A DNA stretch of 64,000 nt from Perognathus longimembris pacificus (GCF_023159225.1 NC_063170.1:23710301-23774300), one strand, 5' to 3'; shown: positions 51,121 through 63,479, numbered from the stretch's first letter. Made by a program: numbers and translations. Notes: generated from the sequence alone by a model not told the origin.

Positions 51121-54100
51121 GAAAAGACCTTCTTGCAAAGAGGAAAGTGCCTTGAAGGCTTTCTTATGAGTTGGTTTCATTCATTCATTCATCCAATTAT
51201 TCACCCATGAATATTTATGAGCTGGCTGCTGTGGAACCAAGAGTAAATAGGTTAATCATCGATGCCATCCATACAGCATGAGAACTTAACTTGTGCAAGG
51301 AAACACAGAGTTTGTAGGGGGTGATGAGCGATCGAGTAGCACTAGAGAAAGTAGTGTACACTGTGGAAGAATGACCAAGATGGCACAGGACTTCTGCCTG
51401 GCCCCTTTTGACAAGCTAGTCATAAGCATTTGTGTCACCATGTTTATCCAATGGCAGTATATGAAGAATTACTGGCTTCAGGGGAATAGGAAGCCTGGAG
51501 TTGCTTATAAGGAAACATTTGGGGCTCCATGGTCTAGAATAGACTTCCCAGGTGTGCAGGTCCTGGCCTGCTTGCCAATGACCTTCATTCTCTCCCTCTC
51601 ACTACTCTGGCTGTTCTCACAGGTTGCTGGTTGCAGACCTGCCCCCCTCCACCCGCCCCCCCCCCCTTTGCCCAGCTTCCCTCTGGTGAAGTGAGGCAGA
51701 GAGGAAAGATACCTCAGAACAGTTCTCTCTGTTTCTGGTAGCATTTCTGGCACAGCTGCAACACCTATGATTTCAGTTCCTAGCAGCCAGCCCCCTCCTC
51801 TGCTCCCTGCCTGGTGTGTCCTGGCGCTGGGACCCTTCCAGTATCCTTTGTGTCTCTACTTCCAGCACAGGAGCTTTTCCCTGCAGCTCCAGCTTTCCCC
51901 TGCTGGTGTTTATTGGTCTTTGGTGACACATGTAGCTTTTCTAAGCTTGTTCTTTGTTACATGCTCCAGTGCGGCCTAAGGTCTATTTTCCTAGCTGAAT
52001 TCTGACTGATTGCCACCCTGAGTTGCCAGGAGGCCTCATGAAGGAGAGATGGACGGGGTCTGGGTTGAAGCTGACCTGTTGGGTATGTATGTACCAGACA
52101 TGAATTTCCCTAAGATTCTACCTGGTGTCTATTTGAGCACCCAATCCTGTGGACACCATTGCTTGCAACCTCTAGGAGCTGTGGAATTAGTCTCTGTACA
52201 CCACTGGCTGTTCTTACCTTCAGAATAACTCTCAAACCTTCCATAGGAGGATGGGGCCCTAACCTCTAATTATCCTTCCAGCCTTGGTCCCAGTGAAGAT
52301 CAAGTATGACTGTCTGTATCTCATATTGCTTCCCACTCAAGAACTAAAAAGGTCAGGCCGGGATATTCCTGTAGAGATCCTCCAGATCAAGTCTTCCATT
52401 TTGCAGACAAAGATATTGAGGCTCAGGAAGTGATCATGGCTGCCCCAGAATTCCTAGCTCATCTGGCACTACCTACAGTTTGGTGAATATTTAACATTAA
52501 AAAAAAATAGAGAATCTCTTACTCCTATCTGTACATTCATATATCTATTCTAAATTTTAAATTATTTTGTACCTGAGAGTAGATGTAGCTACCAAAAGGA
52601 AGTCTACCTGTGCCTATAATTTTATCTACCCATGCATTTGGTTGTATAAAAATGTCAAAAATCTATTTTGGGGTTCTGCAGAGGAGAACTGTTTCTGATA
52701 CAATACTTGAACTGTTGAATTTCCTCTGAAATCTCATTTGGGGGGGTAGCCTTCTAAAAGGCTGGCACAAGACTTAAGTGGATTAAGGTTGAAATTTTCC
52801 AGAGGCTTTGTCTCAGATCAGTGAAGTGCTTCTAATCACTTTCTGTCATTACCAAAACCAGAACAGCTTTGCAGTCTCATGATCTGCCATCATTATTTTG
52901 AAGCATTGTGTACCATGGTCTAGAGGATAATTGTAGACTGGAATTCTCATTATCAAAACAAATTTAGAAGAGGGAGGGGGTCTGGATCCTTAACTTTATT
53001 ATACTTCCAGGTCATCTTTTTGAGAAAGATACCTCTTCTTCATTATTTTACCTTTTCTCCCCCTAGTTTTGCTAAAGAGAAAATAAACGCCTGAAATTTA
53101 GCACCGAGATTTCAACGGTGTTGTGTTTAGGATGCTAACTAAGCAATCTGTCTGAATAGTTAGAAGACACACATAATTTGCAAATCTACCCTTCCCCCCA
53201 GGACTGCATTCTTTATCTTTAATAAGATGATCTGTCCAGGTTTAGGCAGATTATTTGTGAGGTTATTTAGGAGGTACATGTGCAAACCCAAGATTCTCTT
53301 GATTCTATTCCTTGTGAAATTCCAAGAGGCATTAGTAAGGAAAAAAGTTTCTGAACCTGTGTCTTTGCATAAATTTCATCATCTCCATCAGAATCCTTAA
53401 GGAATTACAATAACAGTGATTCATTCATAATTCACAATTTCCATTATCTTCTTTCTACATCTAGTGTGTGTGAGGGGGGTAAAATTTATGGCTTCATTTA
53501 CATCGTGTTCTATGAATAATAGAAGAAATACAGTAAAGACCCATGGAAATGTTCCTGCAACAGAGGCACTTTGAAACACATCCACAGCACAATAGATCTG
53601 CAGAGCCTGCAGCTGCGCAGGGAGGGTTTCAAAGGGGCCATTCTCATTACCCAGAGTCTTCTTGTTCTTTGAACTTCAAAGCAGAATGAGGAGACCTTAA
53701 ATGATTTGGGGTAGGTAAGTGATGAAATTGTAACTTCAGGTATAAAGTACCTTCAATTATATGTTTGGATGGGGGGGGGGAGGGAAGCATGACCATTGGG
53801 TAGAGCAAATATGTTTGCTCAGAATGCTATCTGATTGGCTGGCAGGAACACATTTCATTTTAAGATTTCTTTGGCTGTTAAAGGTGACCTAGCTCAAAAC
53901 CCACACTTTGCAAACGAGGAAACCAAGGCACAGAGAAACAAAGTGGATTTCTTCAAGGTAGAGAGAGGGCCAGAATCACAGTGAGACCCCTTCCTTCCTG
54001 GTCCTCCTTACCTTTGTTTTAAAACTGCAAAGTACCTTGGCTTTGTGACACAGCAATAAACCTAGCAATAATCCTCTTGGTGAAGAATTTTTCAAACAGG

Positions 54101-55600
54101 GAGCAGAAATATTTTCAAGGATCCCCCTCTTTGCCCCCAAATAATAACCTCTCTCAATTGAAAATCTTCCTTGGAAAACATTTTTGAGATTTGAAGAAAG
54201 AAATTTGTCATACTTCTGCGATTAAGTAAATCTCATTTTTCTTCTCCCAAGGGATGACAATGACGCTGATGAAAAACCTTTTGCTGCTCAGATCTCTCCC
54301 CCTGCTGTCTGGTAGGAGCCCAGTGCCATACTTTATTACCCCTCCATCCATGGAAGAATAAAAACAACCCATATCTTTAAAGAATGGTCTGTCCTTTGAA
54401 TCAGTAGCTTTCCAGTGATCAGAGGGGGAATGACGGTGGCAAAGCCAAACCCCTTTGGCATAGCAGGGGCTCAGTGAATTTTTATTGAAAAGATTAAATT
54501 AAAAAAGTGTGCTTTTACTTGTGGTTTGTTGCAGGCTATAAAGAATAGTTTCTAAAACCAGGTCTGTTCACTAGTTCCTTCCAAGTGTGGTGTACTTACG
54601 ATTTCAGCCCTGGCTCATTGCTACTGAGTTTTTGAAGAAAAGAAGACCATGGAAAAATCATAGATAAAGGTTTGGGGAAGGATCCCTTGCTTCTTACAGA
54701 AGATTCACGTGGCATGCACTGTGTGTAATTTTATTAAAGCTATTTGGATACCACGTTAGTGAGAGGGCCTTTTTGTAGCTGGAAAGGGCAACCGATATTA
54801 GTAGGCAAAATGCATACAAATTCAACAGCTCCGTGATTCACAGATGCATATTCTATGTGATCCAACATGTCTAATACATTTAGTCATGCACAATAAAAAC
54901 CAAACAAAAGAATCAACCATCGGCCTTTCACTGCCTGGCTTCCCACCCCAAGCTTTAAGGAATTCCTCTAGTTATGCCCATCAAAACAAAATACTGTTTC
55001 TCCCTCTCAAATGAATGGGAAAATTCAAAAGAGCATTTACTATAGATGTAGGGTTTGGCGGGGAGGTGGAGGGGGAAAGAGAACAGATCATCATTTTATT
55101 TACCTTTTTTTTGTGCTAAGTGCTGGCTCTGCATAGTCCAGAAGTATAATTTGAAAATAAACTGATCTCATTTTAAAGAGAATTCTATTACTGTATGTTC
55201 TGATAGGCAAATGCTAAGCTAAGAACAACACAGCGTATTTGAATTTCTATACAATACAAAGTAGCCAAGGTCTGTTCTACTGGGTTTTAAGTCTGCCTAG
55301 GAAACTAAAATCAATCTGATTAAGGTAGTGCTTGGATTCCACAATAAACCACACTGCCTACCTAATTTTTCACTGTCTAGTTTTTACATAATATGCAGAT
55401 ATTCATTCATGTAGGCTTAGGACAAAGATCAGAGTTTTGATTCAAACTTGTATGACTCATGAGGATATTAAGAACCAGGGATGTGCTACTGGATCGTACT
55501 CTTAATCTATATTGTTTTCTGCCCTTGTGGGATGAGTGTAAATTAGGCTTATACCTATTTTGTTTCTGGACTCTGGTTCTTTTTTATCTGCATATAGAGT
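51121..55600. other. Repeat-poor interval, no gene seen
   Basis: About 4.5 kb with none of the type A or B SINEs that otherwise occur about every 1.4 kb. Only weak ancient pieces are visible: an (ATTC)n-like spot at 51177-51200, and MIR-like cores at 52398-52450 and 53895-53980 (both reversed). Frames up to 133 codons (51293-51694) have no domain. A poly-C run sits at 51655-51666 and poly-G at 53770-53780. Confidence 0.6.
53895..53980 (-). mobile_element. MIR-like core
   Basis: 'tttgcaaacgaggaaaccaaggcacagagaaac' resembles the reversed MIR core. Confidence 0.5.
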
Positions 55601-55601
55601 C

Positions 55602-55806
55602 TCTTTATTTTTGTGTGAGCCAGTGATGGGGCTTGAACTCAGGGATGGGGTTGCTTTCTTATGCAAGGCTGGTGCTCTACCACTTGAGCCATATCTCTAC
55701 TTCTAGCTTTTATTTCTGGTTAATTGAAGAAAAATCTCATGGACTTTCATGCCCCAGTTGGCTTTGACCCATGATCTTCAGGTCTCAGCCTCCTGAGTAG
55801 CTAAGA
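55602..55806 (-). mobile_element. Type A SINE, head end lost
   Basis: 'gatggggcttgaactcaggg', 'ctaccacttgagccatatc', 'ggttaattgaagaaaaatc', ending at 'cctgagtagctaagatc' without the final 'acaggcgtgagcc' part. Confidence 0.88.
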
Positions 55807-56315
55807 TCAACTTTTGTCTGTTGAATATTTCTTTGATAGTTCTTTTCTGAAAGAGATGTGGATGTAAAATATAGCTAACAGCCTTACTGAGGTTAGAGAA
55901 AGAGAGTCTCTGCAGTGGAAACTTTTCTTTTTCTACAGGGAATTGCCTTAATTCTACTTTATTTGTACCCACCAGCAAGAACAATTAGCAAGAACAGTTA
56001 AGTGTCTAAGACGTCATGTAGGATTGGGGACTTTGTGACTTAAGGGTGGACATAGAATGTCCTTATGAAAAGCCCAGCATTCATACTGTCCTAGTTCAGT
56101 GACTCTCAAGTTGGGTTGTGAAGACAGGAGCCACAGAGAGACATTTTGCTTTATCATGAGAAAGATACATTAATAGGACAATCAAAAGTACCAAGAGTAG
56201 AGTGGGCTGGCTGATAAAATCTGGGATTACCTGACAATAGTCAGGATGAAGTAGATCTCTCTAGAGGGTATAGTCCCATTTTCCTTACTACTTGACCAAC
56301 AATGCTTTGCTTTTT
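55807..56315. other. Unique sequence
   Basis: Nothing recognised; frames below 82 codons. Confidence 0.5.
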
Positions 56316-56553
56316 GCTTTTTTTTTTTTTTTTGCATTCCAGGGCTTGAACATGGGGGCCTAGCATTTGCTCAGCTTTCTTGCTCATGGCTAGTACCCTA
56401 CTACATGAGCAAATCCTCCAGCCCAGCATTTTGCTGGTTAATTGGATGTGGAGTCTCACAGACTTTTCTGCCTGGGCTATTTTCAAACTGTGATACTCCA
56501 GATCTCAGCCTCCTGAGTAGGGAGGATTACAGGTATGAGCCAAAAGCACCCAG
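56316..56553 (-). mobile_element. Type A SINE
   Basis: T run at 56317-56333, 'cagggcttgaacatgggg', 'ggttaattggatgtggag', 'gaggattacaggtatgagcc'. Flanks 'caatgctttg' and 'cagtgctttg' are a likely target duplication. Confidence 0.9.
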
Positions 56554-56680
56554 CAGTGCTTTGATTCTTTATCAAAAGCATGCTGAGGACATTTAAGGAA
56601 AGACAGACTCCAATCTCCATTGTTGTTAAGGCCCCATATTTGTACCTATCTTGCTGGAAATATACTTTAAATCTCTCTAC

Positions 56681-58224
56681 TTTTTTTATTATTTATTAAA
56701 TTTTGTTGACAAGGTGTTGTGCAAAAGGGGTACAGTTACATAATAGAGCAGTGAGTACATTTCTTGTGATATCTTACACCCTCATTTTTCTTTCCCTTCC
56801 CTAGATCAGGTAGGCATGCATATAATACCCAGGTACCAAAATCATATACAGTAGCCATGTGGCATAAGCCAAAGGAAATTCACCGAGAACTTTAAATATA
56901 ACATCAACAATAGAGTTTGCTTATCCTTGTCTTACATGATCATATATACATAGCTGTTGAGCTATTGTGATCCACTGAGAGGTCTATTTTAGACTTTTTA
57001 TGTTTAGTAGTTGTTTGGTTTTAGATACATAATGTAAGGTCGCTGACCCAAACCTGTGGAAATACCATTTGAAAAAAGTTTTTTGTTTTGCAGACCTGGT
57101 CTCTACTGTTCCCCACCCCCCCAACAGTCATATATCAAGGAGACCATGCCTCTTTGTTTTCTGTGTTCTAGGATTGTCTCACTCAACATTATTTGTTCAA
57201 GTTCTGACCATTTCCCTAGGAATACCAATATTTTATCATTTCTAATCGCTATGTAGTATTCCATTGTGTATAGGTACCACATTTTTTGGATCCATTCATC
57301 TGTAGAGGGGCATCTGGGTTGTTTCCATATTTTGGCTATTGTGAATTGTGCAACGATAAACATGGAAGTGCAAATGTCTTTTTGATATCTTGGGACCTGT
57401 TGTTCAGGATAGATGCCTAGGAGTGGTATGGCTGGGTCATAGGGTATGTCTATGCTGAGCTTTTTGAGAAACCTCCATACTGTTCTCCAAAGTGGTTGTG
57501 CTAATTTGCACTCCCACCAACAATGGAGGAGGGTTCCTCTTTCCCCGCACCCCCCTCCAGCATTTGTTGTTGCCTGAGTTAAGAGTATAGGCCATTCTAA
57601 CTGGAGTGAGGTGGTATCTCAGGGTTGTTTTTATTTGCATTTCCTTTACTGCCAGGGATGTTGAACATTTCCTCATATGTTTCTTTGCCATTTTTATCTC
57701 TTTTCCTGTGAAGTCTCTCTTTAGCTCCTTTGCCCATTTAATAATTGTTTACTGGGTTTGGAGGGGGTTAGTTTTTTGAGTTCTCTGTAGATGACAGATA
57801 TTAGGCCTTTGTCTGTTGCTGTGCTGGTGAAGATCCTTTCCCATATGGTTGGCTGTCTTTCTAGTTTGGTGGCTATGTCTTTAGCTGTGCAGAAACTTTT
57901 TATTTTGTAGTAGTCCCATTTGTTGAGTCTCTCCCCTATTTGTTGTGCCCCTGGGACTATATTCAGGAAGTTCCTTCCTGTGCCTATAAGTTCTAGCGTC
58001 TTTCCTACTCTGTCCTTTCGCAGTTTCAAGGATTCAGGTCTGATGTTGAGGTCCTTGATCCATTTTGAGTTGATCTTGGTGCATGGTGATAGGCTTGGGT
58101 CTACTTTGAGTTTTCTACATGTGGCTGCCCAGTTTTCCCAGCACCAGTAGTTGAAGAGGCTATGTTTTTTCCACTGTATGTCTTTAGCTCCTTTGTTGAA
58201 TATCAGCTGACTGTAAGAATGCGG
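56681..58224 (-). mobile_element. 5'-truncated LINE-1 with decayed ORF2 C-terminal half
   Basis: A 1.54-kb insertion with a perfect 13-bp target duplication, TAAATCTCTCTAC, at 56668-56680 and 58225-58237. The left end has a T-rich tail and a 3' UTR. ORF2 runs leftward from 58224 in at least three broken frames: 57721-58029 ('FCTAKDIATKLERQPTIWE'), 57437-57691 and 57103-57363 ('WIQKMWYLYTMEYYIAI'). The first and third share a register and the middle one is shifted, so at least two indels have occurred. L1 ORF2 is the endonuclease/reverse transcriptase; here only the part after the catalytic domain survives. Dead copy. Confidence 0.95.
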
Positions 58225-58342
58225 TAAATCTCTCTACATTTTAAGGCAACTGTAGGATTCAGAGCTAACAGAACTCAGTTTATTTCCAGATATCATTTTC
58301 AGAATCCATATATACCCACACATTGACATAGAACTTGTATCC

Positions 58343-58580
58343 CATTTCTTCTTCTTCTTCTCCTTCTCCTCCTCCTCCTCCTCCTCCTCCTCCTCCTCCT
58401 CCTCCTCCTCCTCCTCCTCCTCCTCCTCCTCCTTCTTCTTCTTCTTCCTCTTCCTCTTCCTCCTCCTCCTCCTCCTCCTCCTCCTCCTCTTCCTCCTCCT
58501 CCTCCTCCTCCTCCTCCTCCTCCTCCTCCTCCTCCTCTTCCTCCTCCTTCTTCTTTGTCATCGTCATCATCATCATGATC
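58343..58580. repeat. Long polypyrimidine (TCC/TTC)n microsatellite
   Basis: About 235 bp of TTC, TCC and CTC blocks with internal symmetry, ending in 'tcatcgtcatcatcatcatgatcg'. Poly-Glu, poly-Gly, poly-Pro and poly-Ser frames here are low-complexity artefacts. Confidence 0.97.
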
Positions 58581-58589
58581 GTCTTCTTC

Positions 58590-58832
58590 TTCTTTCTCTT
58601 TTTGGTCAGTAGAGAGGCTTGAGCTTAGGGCCTGAGCAGTATCTCTGAGCTCTTTTTGCTCATGGCCAGCGCACTGCCATACCCAGCCATAGCACCACTT
58701 CCAGTTTTCTAGTGGTTAATTGGAGATAAGAGTCTCAGGGACTTTCCTGCCTGGGATGGCTTTGAACCATGATCCTCAGATCTCAGCCTCCTGTGTAGCT
58801 AGGTTTATAGGTATGAGCCACCAATGCTCAGG
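58590..58832 (-). mobile_element. Type A SINE
   Basis: 'gagaggcttgagcttagggcc', 'gccatagcaccacttcc', 'ggttaattggagataagag' and 'gagccaccaatgctcagg'. The microsatellite above is at its tail. Confidence 0.9.
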
Positions 58833-58929
58833 TGTATCCCACTTCTAACAACTCCAGCAAAGTGGGTCCTATTTATTTCTCCTGCAGTTTTCACTATTTT
58901 CTTTTATTCAGATCTGTGTTTGAGATACA

Positions 58930-59085
58930 CTGAAGTTCTTACATGTAGCTGTAGATTTTCTCATTACTGAATAGTATTCTATTGTACAGGCACACTACAG
59001 TTTATTCATCTATTCATTCATAGATGGATATTTTGAGTAGTTTCTAGTTTGGGACTATTATGAAGAGTGCTGCTATGAATGTTCT
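58930..59085 (-). mobile_element. Ancient LINE-1 (L1M) fragment
   Basis: 'actgaatagtattctattgtacagg', 'ctattcattcatagatggatattttgag' and 'gagtgctgctatgaatg' are reversed L1M landmarks. Confidence 0.72.
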
Positions 59086-60000
59086 AGATGATGCTTATAT
59101 CTTACCTATTGCTGTTTATGAACCATTAGAAAGAACCAATGATGATAGATGTATTTTCTCTCATGATTCTGCCAGTTTACTTGGTAATTCTTTGGTGATC
59201 CTGTGTGGGCCCATCATACACTGTCTTGGCTAGAATGGTGGGTTCAAGATTGCCTAATTCATGTCTGGTATTCGGCATTTTTTTGGCTTTTAGCATCTCC
59301 TCCAACTGCTCTGTTGTTCTTCGGTAGGTTAGATAGGCCTTCCTTCCTGGCCATCTTAGAGCTGTGTTCTGAGAAAGGAAAAATAAAAGCTGGCAGCCAG
59401 CTCGAGGTCCATCTCTAGAATGTGCACACTGTTGGTGTCAAATGGCTAACCCGAAGTCAAGAGGCTGGAATAGACTCTCTCAATGAAGGAGTTGCTAAAT
59501 ATTGTGGTCATTTTCCAAAACCAACAGCAATCTCTCCTGATAACTACTTTACCATTCCTATAGGATTTCCTAGGAGTGAGTTTTGGGTGACAGTTTAGGA
59601 GATACTGTGAGAGAACTTTCCAGAGTAGCTGACCAGTTCCACCCTCCCCCCCCCCCCCCGCCACCATTGGATTTCTTCACATCTTTGCCCAATACTTGAT
59701 AGTTTAGAATTTTTCTTCTTTTTAAAGCAAATAACATGAAGGTACATCCATAAATGTTAGCTCCCCCAATGCACAAATTTTGACTTCATTTTGCATGTGC
59801 TAGTAAAAAACCTCACCAAATTTTCCTTCCATCCCTTCCTGAGACACTCAAGGCATTTGTGTACCTCTTTCTTAGCCAAAGGACTCAATCCTTTTTCCTG
59901 TTCCAATGGTAGGCCCTCTAATATCCAGAGTCATTGGGATGGTAGATGCTAGACAATTTAGATCCTTATTTTCTAAGAGGAAAAAGATCCCCAAGTTTTC
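59086..60000. other. Unique sequence, no gene seen
   Basis: A C/G homopolymer-rich spot lies at 59641-59659. Frames of 67-73 codons show no domain. Confidence 0.5.
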
Positions 60001-60245
60001 TTTTTGGGGTCCTGGAGCTTGAACTCAGGGCCTAGGTGCTGTTTCTGAGCCTCTTTGTGCTCAAGGCTAGCGCTCTACCACTTGAGCCACAAAGCCACAT
60101 CCAGCTTTTTTTTTTTTTTTGAGTCATTTGTTGGAAATAAGAGTCTTATGGGGACCTTTCTGCCCAGGCTGGCTTCAAATAGCAATCCTCAGATCTCAGC
60201 CTCCTGAGTAGCTAAGATTACAGACATGAGCCATCAGTGCCTGGC
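60001..60245 (-). mobile_element. Type A SINE
   Basis: 'gtcctggagcttgaactcagg', 'ctaccacttgagccacaaagcc', an internal T run at 60105-60120, and end 'gagccatcagtgcctggc'. Flanks 'ccaagttttc' and 'ccaagtttc' suggest a target duplication. Confidence 0.93.
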
Positions 60246-60497
60246 ACGATACCCAAGTTTCATTGCAACAAGAACTTTTAGATTGAAGCATCTGTAATCT
60301 ACACCAGTCATCTGTGTAGCTAGGTGTGAATACTGCCTCACAAACTCTGATGTGTGGGAAATACAGTTACTTTTCACAACCAGATTTAATTTTCTTATTG
60401 AGCTTCCATTCTGAGAGAGATGGATGCAGATCTAGTGGGAGGAATGAAGAGATGTGTGCTGAGGCCAGGGAAATGAATGAATGAATAAGTTGTTCTT

Positions 60498-60714
60498 CTT
60501 TTTTTTTTTTTTGCCAGTCCTGGGGCTTGGACTCAGGACCTGAGCACTGTCCCTGGCTTCTTCTTCTTTTTTTTTTGCTCAAAGCTAACACTCTACTACT
60601 TGAGCCACAGCACCACTTATGGCATTTTCTGTTTATGTGGTGCTGGGGAATCAAATCCAGGGCTTCATGCATGCAAGGCAAGAACTCTACCGCTAAGCTA
60701 TATTCCCAGCCCCA
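60498..60714 (-). mobile_element. Type B SINE
   Basis: Complete, with an extra pyrimidine run inside the tail monomer (60558-60575). Target duplication AATAAGTTGTTCTT lies at 60484-60497 and 60715-60728. Its head ('gctaagctatattcccagcccc') is nearer to a canonical ID element than the other copies. Confidence 0.95.
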
Positions 60715-60793
60715 AATAAGTTGTTCTTAGCATAGAAGGAGGTCAATGAATAATATCTAGAAGTAAAAATTAAAGTGATGGTAGTAAGCAAGA

Positions 60794-60821
60794 TATATAT
60801 ATATATATACATATATATATG
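60794..60821. repeat. (TA)n microsatellite
   Basis: About 13 TA units with one 'ca' interruption. Confidence 0.93.
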
Positions 60822-60891
60822 AAGATAAAAATCAGCATATCATCTTCAGAGATATAAAAAGCAATGGAAGTAGGGTGAGGGAGGGCGTTTC

Positions 60892-60894
<3 letters not shown>

Positions 60895-60929
<35 letters not shown>
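60895..60929. repeat. (TG)n microsatellite
   Basis: About 16 TG units at the tail of the next minus-strand SINE. Confidence 0.95.
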
Positions 60930-60930
<1 letters not shown>

Positions 60931-60931
<1 letters not shown>

Positions 60932-61154
60932 TACCAATTCTGGGGCTTGAACTTAGGCCTTCACATTCTCATTTGCCTTTGGCTTTTTCACTCAAGGCTG
61001 GTGCCCATTGAACCATACCTCCACCACCAGCTTTTTGGTGGCTAATTGGAGATAAGAGGCTCATGAGGACTTTTCTGCCCAGGCTGGCTTCAAACTGCAG
61101 TTCTCAGATCTCAGCCTCCTGAGGAGCTAGGATTACAGGTGTGAGCCACCAGCT
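60931..61154 (-). mobile_element. Type A SINE
   Basis: 'caattctggggcttgaacttagg', 'cattgaaccatacctcc', 'ggctaattggagataagagg', 'gattacaggtgtgagccacc'. Confidence 0.92.
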
Positions 61155-61773
61155 TAAATTGCGGTATTTTGTACATCTTGATAACTCCTTAAGTCTTTGA
61201 ATGTATATCTTTATGTCTTTGATAAACATAAAATGAATAGCCTTTTCAGAGGGCCTGCTGTATAGTGAGACCTCGATAATGAGCTCTTATCATTAATTTT
61301 TATTACCCCTAGTGTATTCATCCTGTTAGTGCTAAGCAGTAGTCTGTGATGATCTGATTGTTGGATTTTAGTGAACACAGGAACTCTATCATACCTCATG
61401 ATGTAAAAGGAGCACAGCCAAGTTGTATACACAGAGCTATGGCTATGGCTAGTATACCAGTACTTTGTTTACCTTTGGCTGTGTGATTTTATCTCCACTG
61501 GGCAGAGGGAGACACTCAGTCTTGGAAGGGTTAAATTTGTCCTCCATGACATGGTAAGACAGAAGTGATTCTGGGATTGGAGCCTAGATCCATGTTCTGC
61601 TTTTACCAGTTCCATTCACACCATCAAAACTTACTTAGACACAATGTCCAGTGACATTCTTCCCATCCTTTCACACGGGAAGTCTGGATGCTTGCAGGAC
61701 AGGTGTAACCGACAAGGTGTGGCTGAATCTGTGCCTTCTGGTTGATAAATAGATCCTTAGGCTGGGGCTGCAG

Positions 61774-61784
61774 CAGCTGACTCA
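61774..61784 (+). promoter_or_regulatory. Overlapping E-box and AP-1 motif
   Basis: CAGCTG (61774-61779) overlaps TGACTCA (61778-61784) by two bases inside repeat-free DNA (61740-61870). Consensus match only. Confidence 0.3.
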
Positions 61785-62870
61785 CTGAGCTGCCCTTCTG
61801 ATTATGTGATTAGCATGCCCAATTTTGCCGCATCTGCAGCCACAGAACTCATCTGCTATTTATTCCATCTTTTCAAGTCTTCCTGACAGAACAACTTGTC
61901 CCTTCCCCCCCCCCCTCAGTAAGGTAGGTGAAGGCTGAATGTAAACACTCTTCATCCTGTTCACAAGGAATCCCAATGGCTTGAGCTGCCAAGATGGCCT
62001 GGGCTACCAAAATGTGACCCTGAAACACCCGTGGTGCTTCTGGCTTTCCCCTAGTCCCAGTGGTCAGAAGTAGAGGGATGGGAGGCAGTTTTCCTAGAGT
62101 GGCACAAGGTTGGATACAGGCTGCAGGTGCAGAAAAGCATAGAAAGAGTCAGAGGCAAGTGGGAAAAGAGATGGCCCCTTCCCCAAAGCTAAGAGGGTGT
62201 ATTTGCTGCACGAATTTTTTGTAGTGATGTGGGTAGGACTAAGGGAACCTAAGGGGGAAGGTGAAATACCTCAACCAGCAACAGTGGAAAATCATTACCC
62301 TGCTAAGCTTGAAGGAACTTTGGAAGGGAAAGCTCACCAGACCCTAGAGACATAGGCTTCCAGGCAGATGGTAGCTGTCCAGTGGAGCTGAGACCATAGG
62401 CTGAGGCACATAGGAAGGAACCCTGGGAATAAATGCTTTGATGTCACTCCCCTCCCACTCTCTGGTCATTTGCTGATGTCTTCTTTTGGAGGACCCCAAG
62501 TAGAAGCCAGAGGACAAAGCAATGTGTTGATACATTCCATAAGGATCAACTCCTCAGGCCACAGAGTCCAGAGGAGAGAGGTGGAGAATGGGCTAGGTGG
62601 GTACAGAACAAGACCATCTAATATAGCTATGAAAAAGAAATCCACAGTGGCCTGTGGCCCCAGCTCCTGTAACTTCCGCGCCCACCCTCTTAACAGCATT
62701 GGCTAACCTCTTTTGTTGTCTTTGCCACACTGGAGATTCACTGCTTCAAATGGTGCCAGCTCTTCTCAAGGAGAGGCACATGCATAGTGAGTATTTTATT
62801 GAGAAGACATCTGCCCTTCTTGCCAGCCAGAAATAACATATGGAAATGGTTCCCACATTCTCACCAGGGG

Positions 62871-62885
62871 GCACTCCCTCCCTTC
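62871..62885 (+). promoter_or_regulatory. CTCF-like site
   Basis: TCACCAGGGGGCACT differs from the CTCF core CCASYAGRKGGCRS only at the first base and has the strong AGGGGGC centre. Same orientation as the 34.2-kb site. Confidence 0.55.
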
Positions 62886-63479
62886 CCATGGATGGCTAGA
62901 ATCGCTGCTTTGGAAGTATTTGCTGGCCCCAAAGAATCCTCTTTGTAGACACAGGGGATGTGGAAATCCGCTTGGCCCCAGGGGGATGGCTGGCCAAGAT
63001 TTCTGTTTGAAATCAGACGACTGACTGGATTCTGAGTATGTCTTCCTGCTAAATGTTTAGGACCCAACTCACATGTTCTATTGGGAAAATGCTTTGGGTT
63101 TCACATACTGCCTTATTCTTCTTGACTTTGAAATGAACCAAACCAGGAAGATAAGCAACACACTCAATTTTTAGGTACACTTTTCAAAGTGGAAAGCCCA
63201 ACAAATCAAAGAAGGTGAGTAAACCCTCAAGGGACTTCCTTGACCCTTTCCTATATACTTCATTCTGATGGGCAAGCCGAGCCTTCTGGGGGACACATGG
63301 GTCCTCAAGTATGAATTCCCCCCAATGGGAAGGTATCGGTTGGATATGATATCAATCCAATTTAGCTATTAGCTGAGAAAGTGATACATTGTTTGTCAAA
63401 GAAACCCTGAAGTCAGCCAAGTCATAGGTAATGTATGGGGGGAGGGGGTGGGAGGATTTACATGTATATTCCTAAGAAT

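Noticed and set aside
51293..51694. 133-codon plus-strand open frame ending in a proline run
   Set aside because: The C-terminal part is a poly-C artefact and the rest has no recognisable homology or codon pattern.
58280..58622. Poly-Glu/poly-Gly and poly-Pro/poly-Ser frames
   Set aside because: Direct translations of the TCC/TTC microsatellite.
972..61154. Regularly recurring near-identical segments, as in a CRISPR array
   Set aside because: They are dispersed, two-stranded SINEs of 200-250 bp with target duplications, in a mammalian genome.
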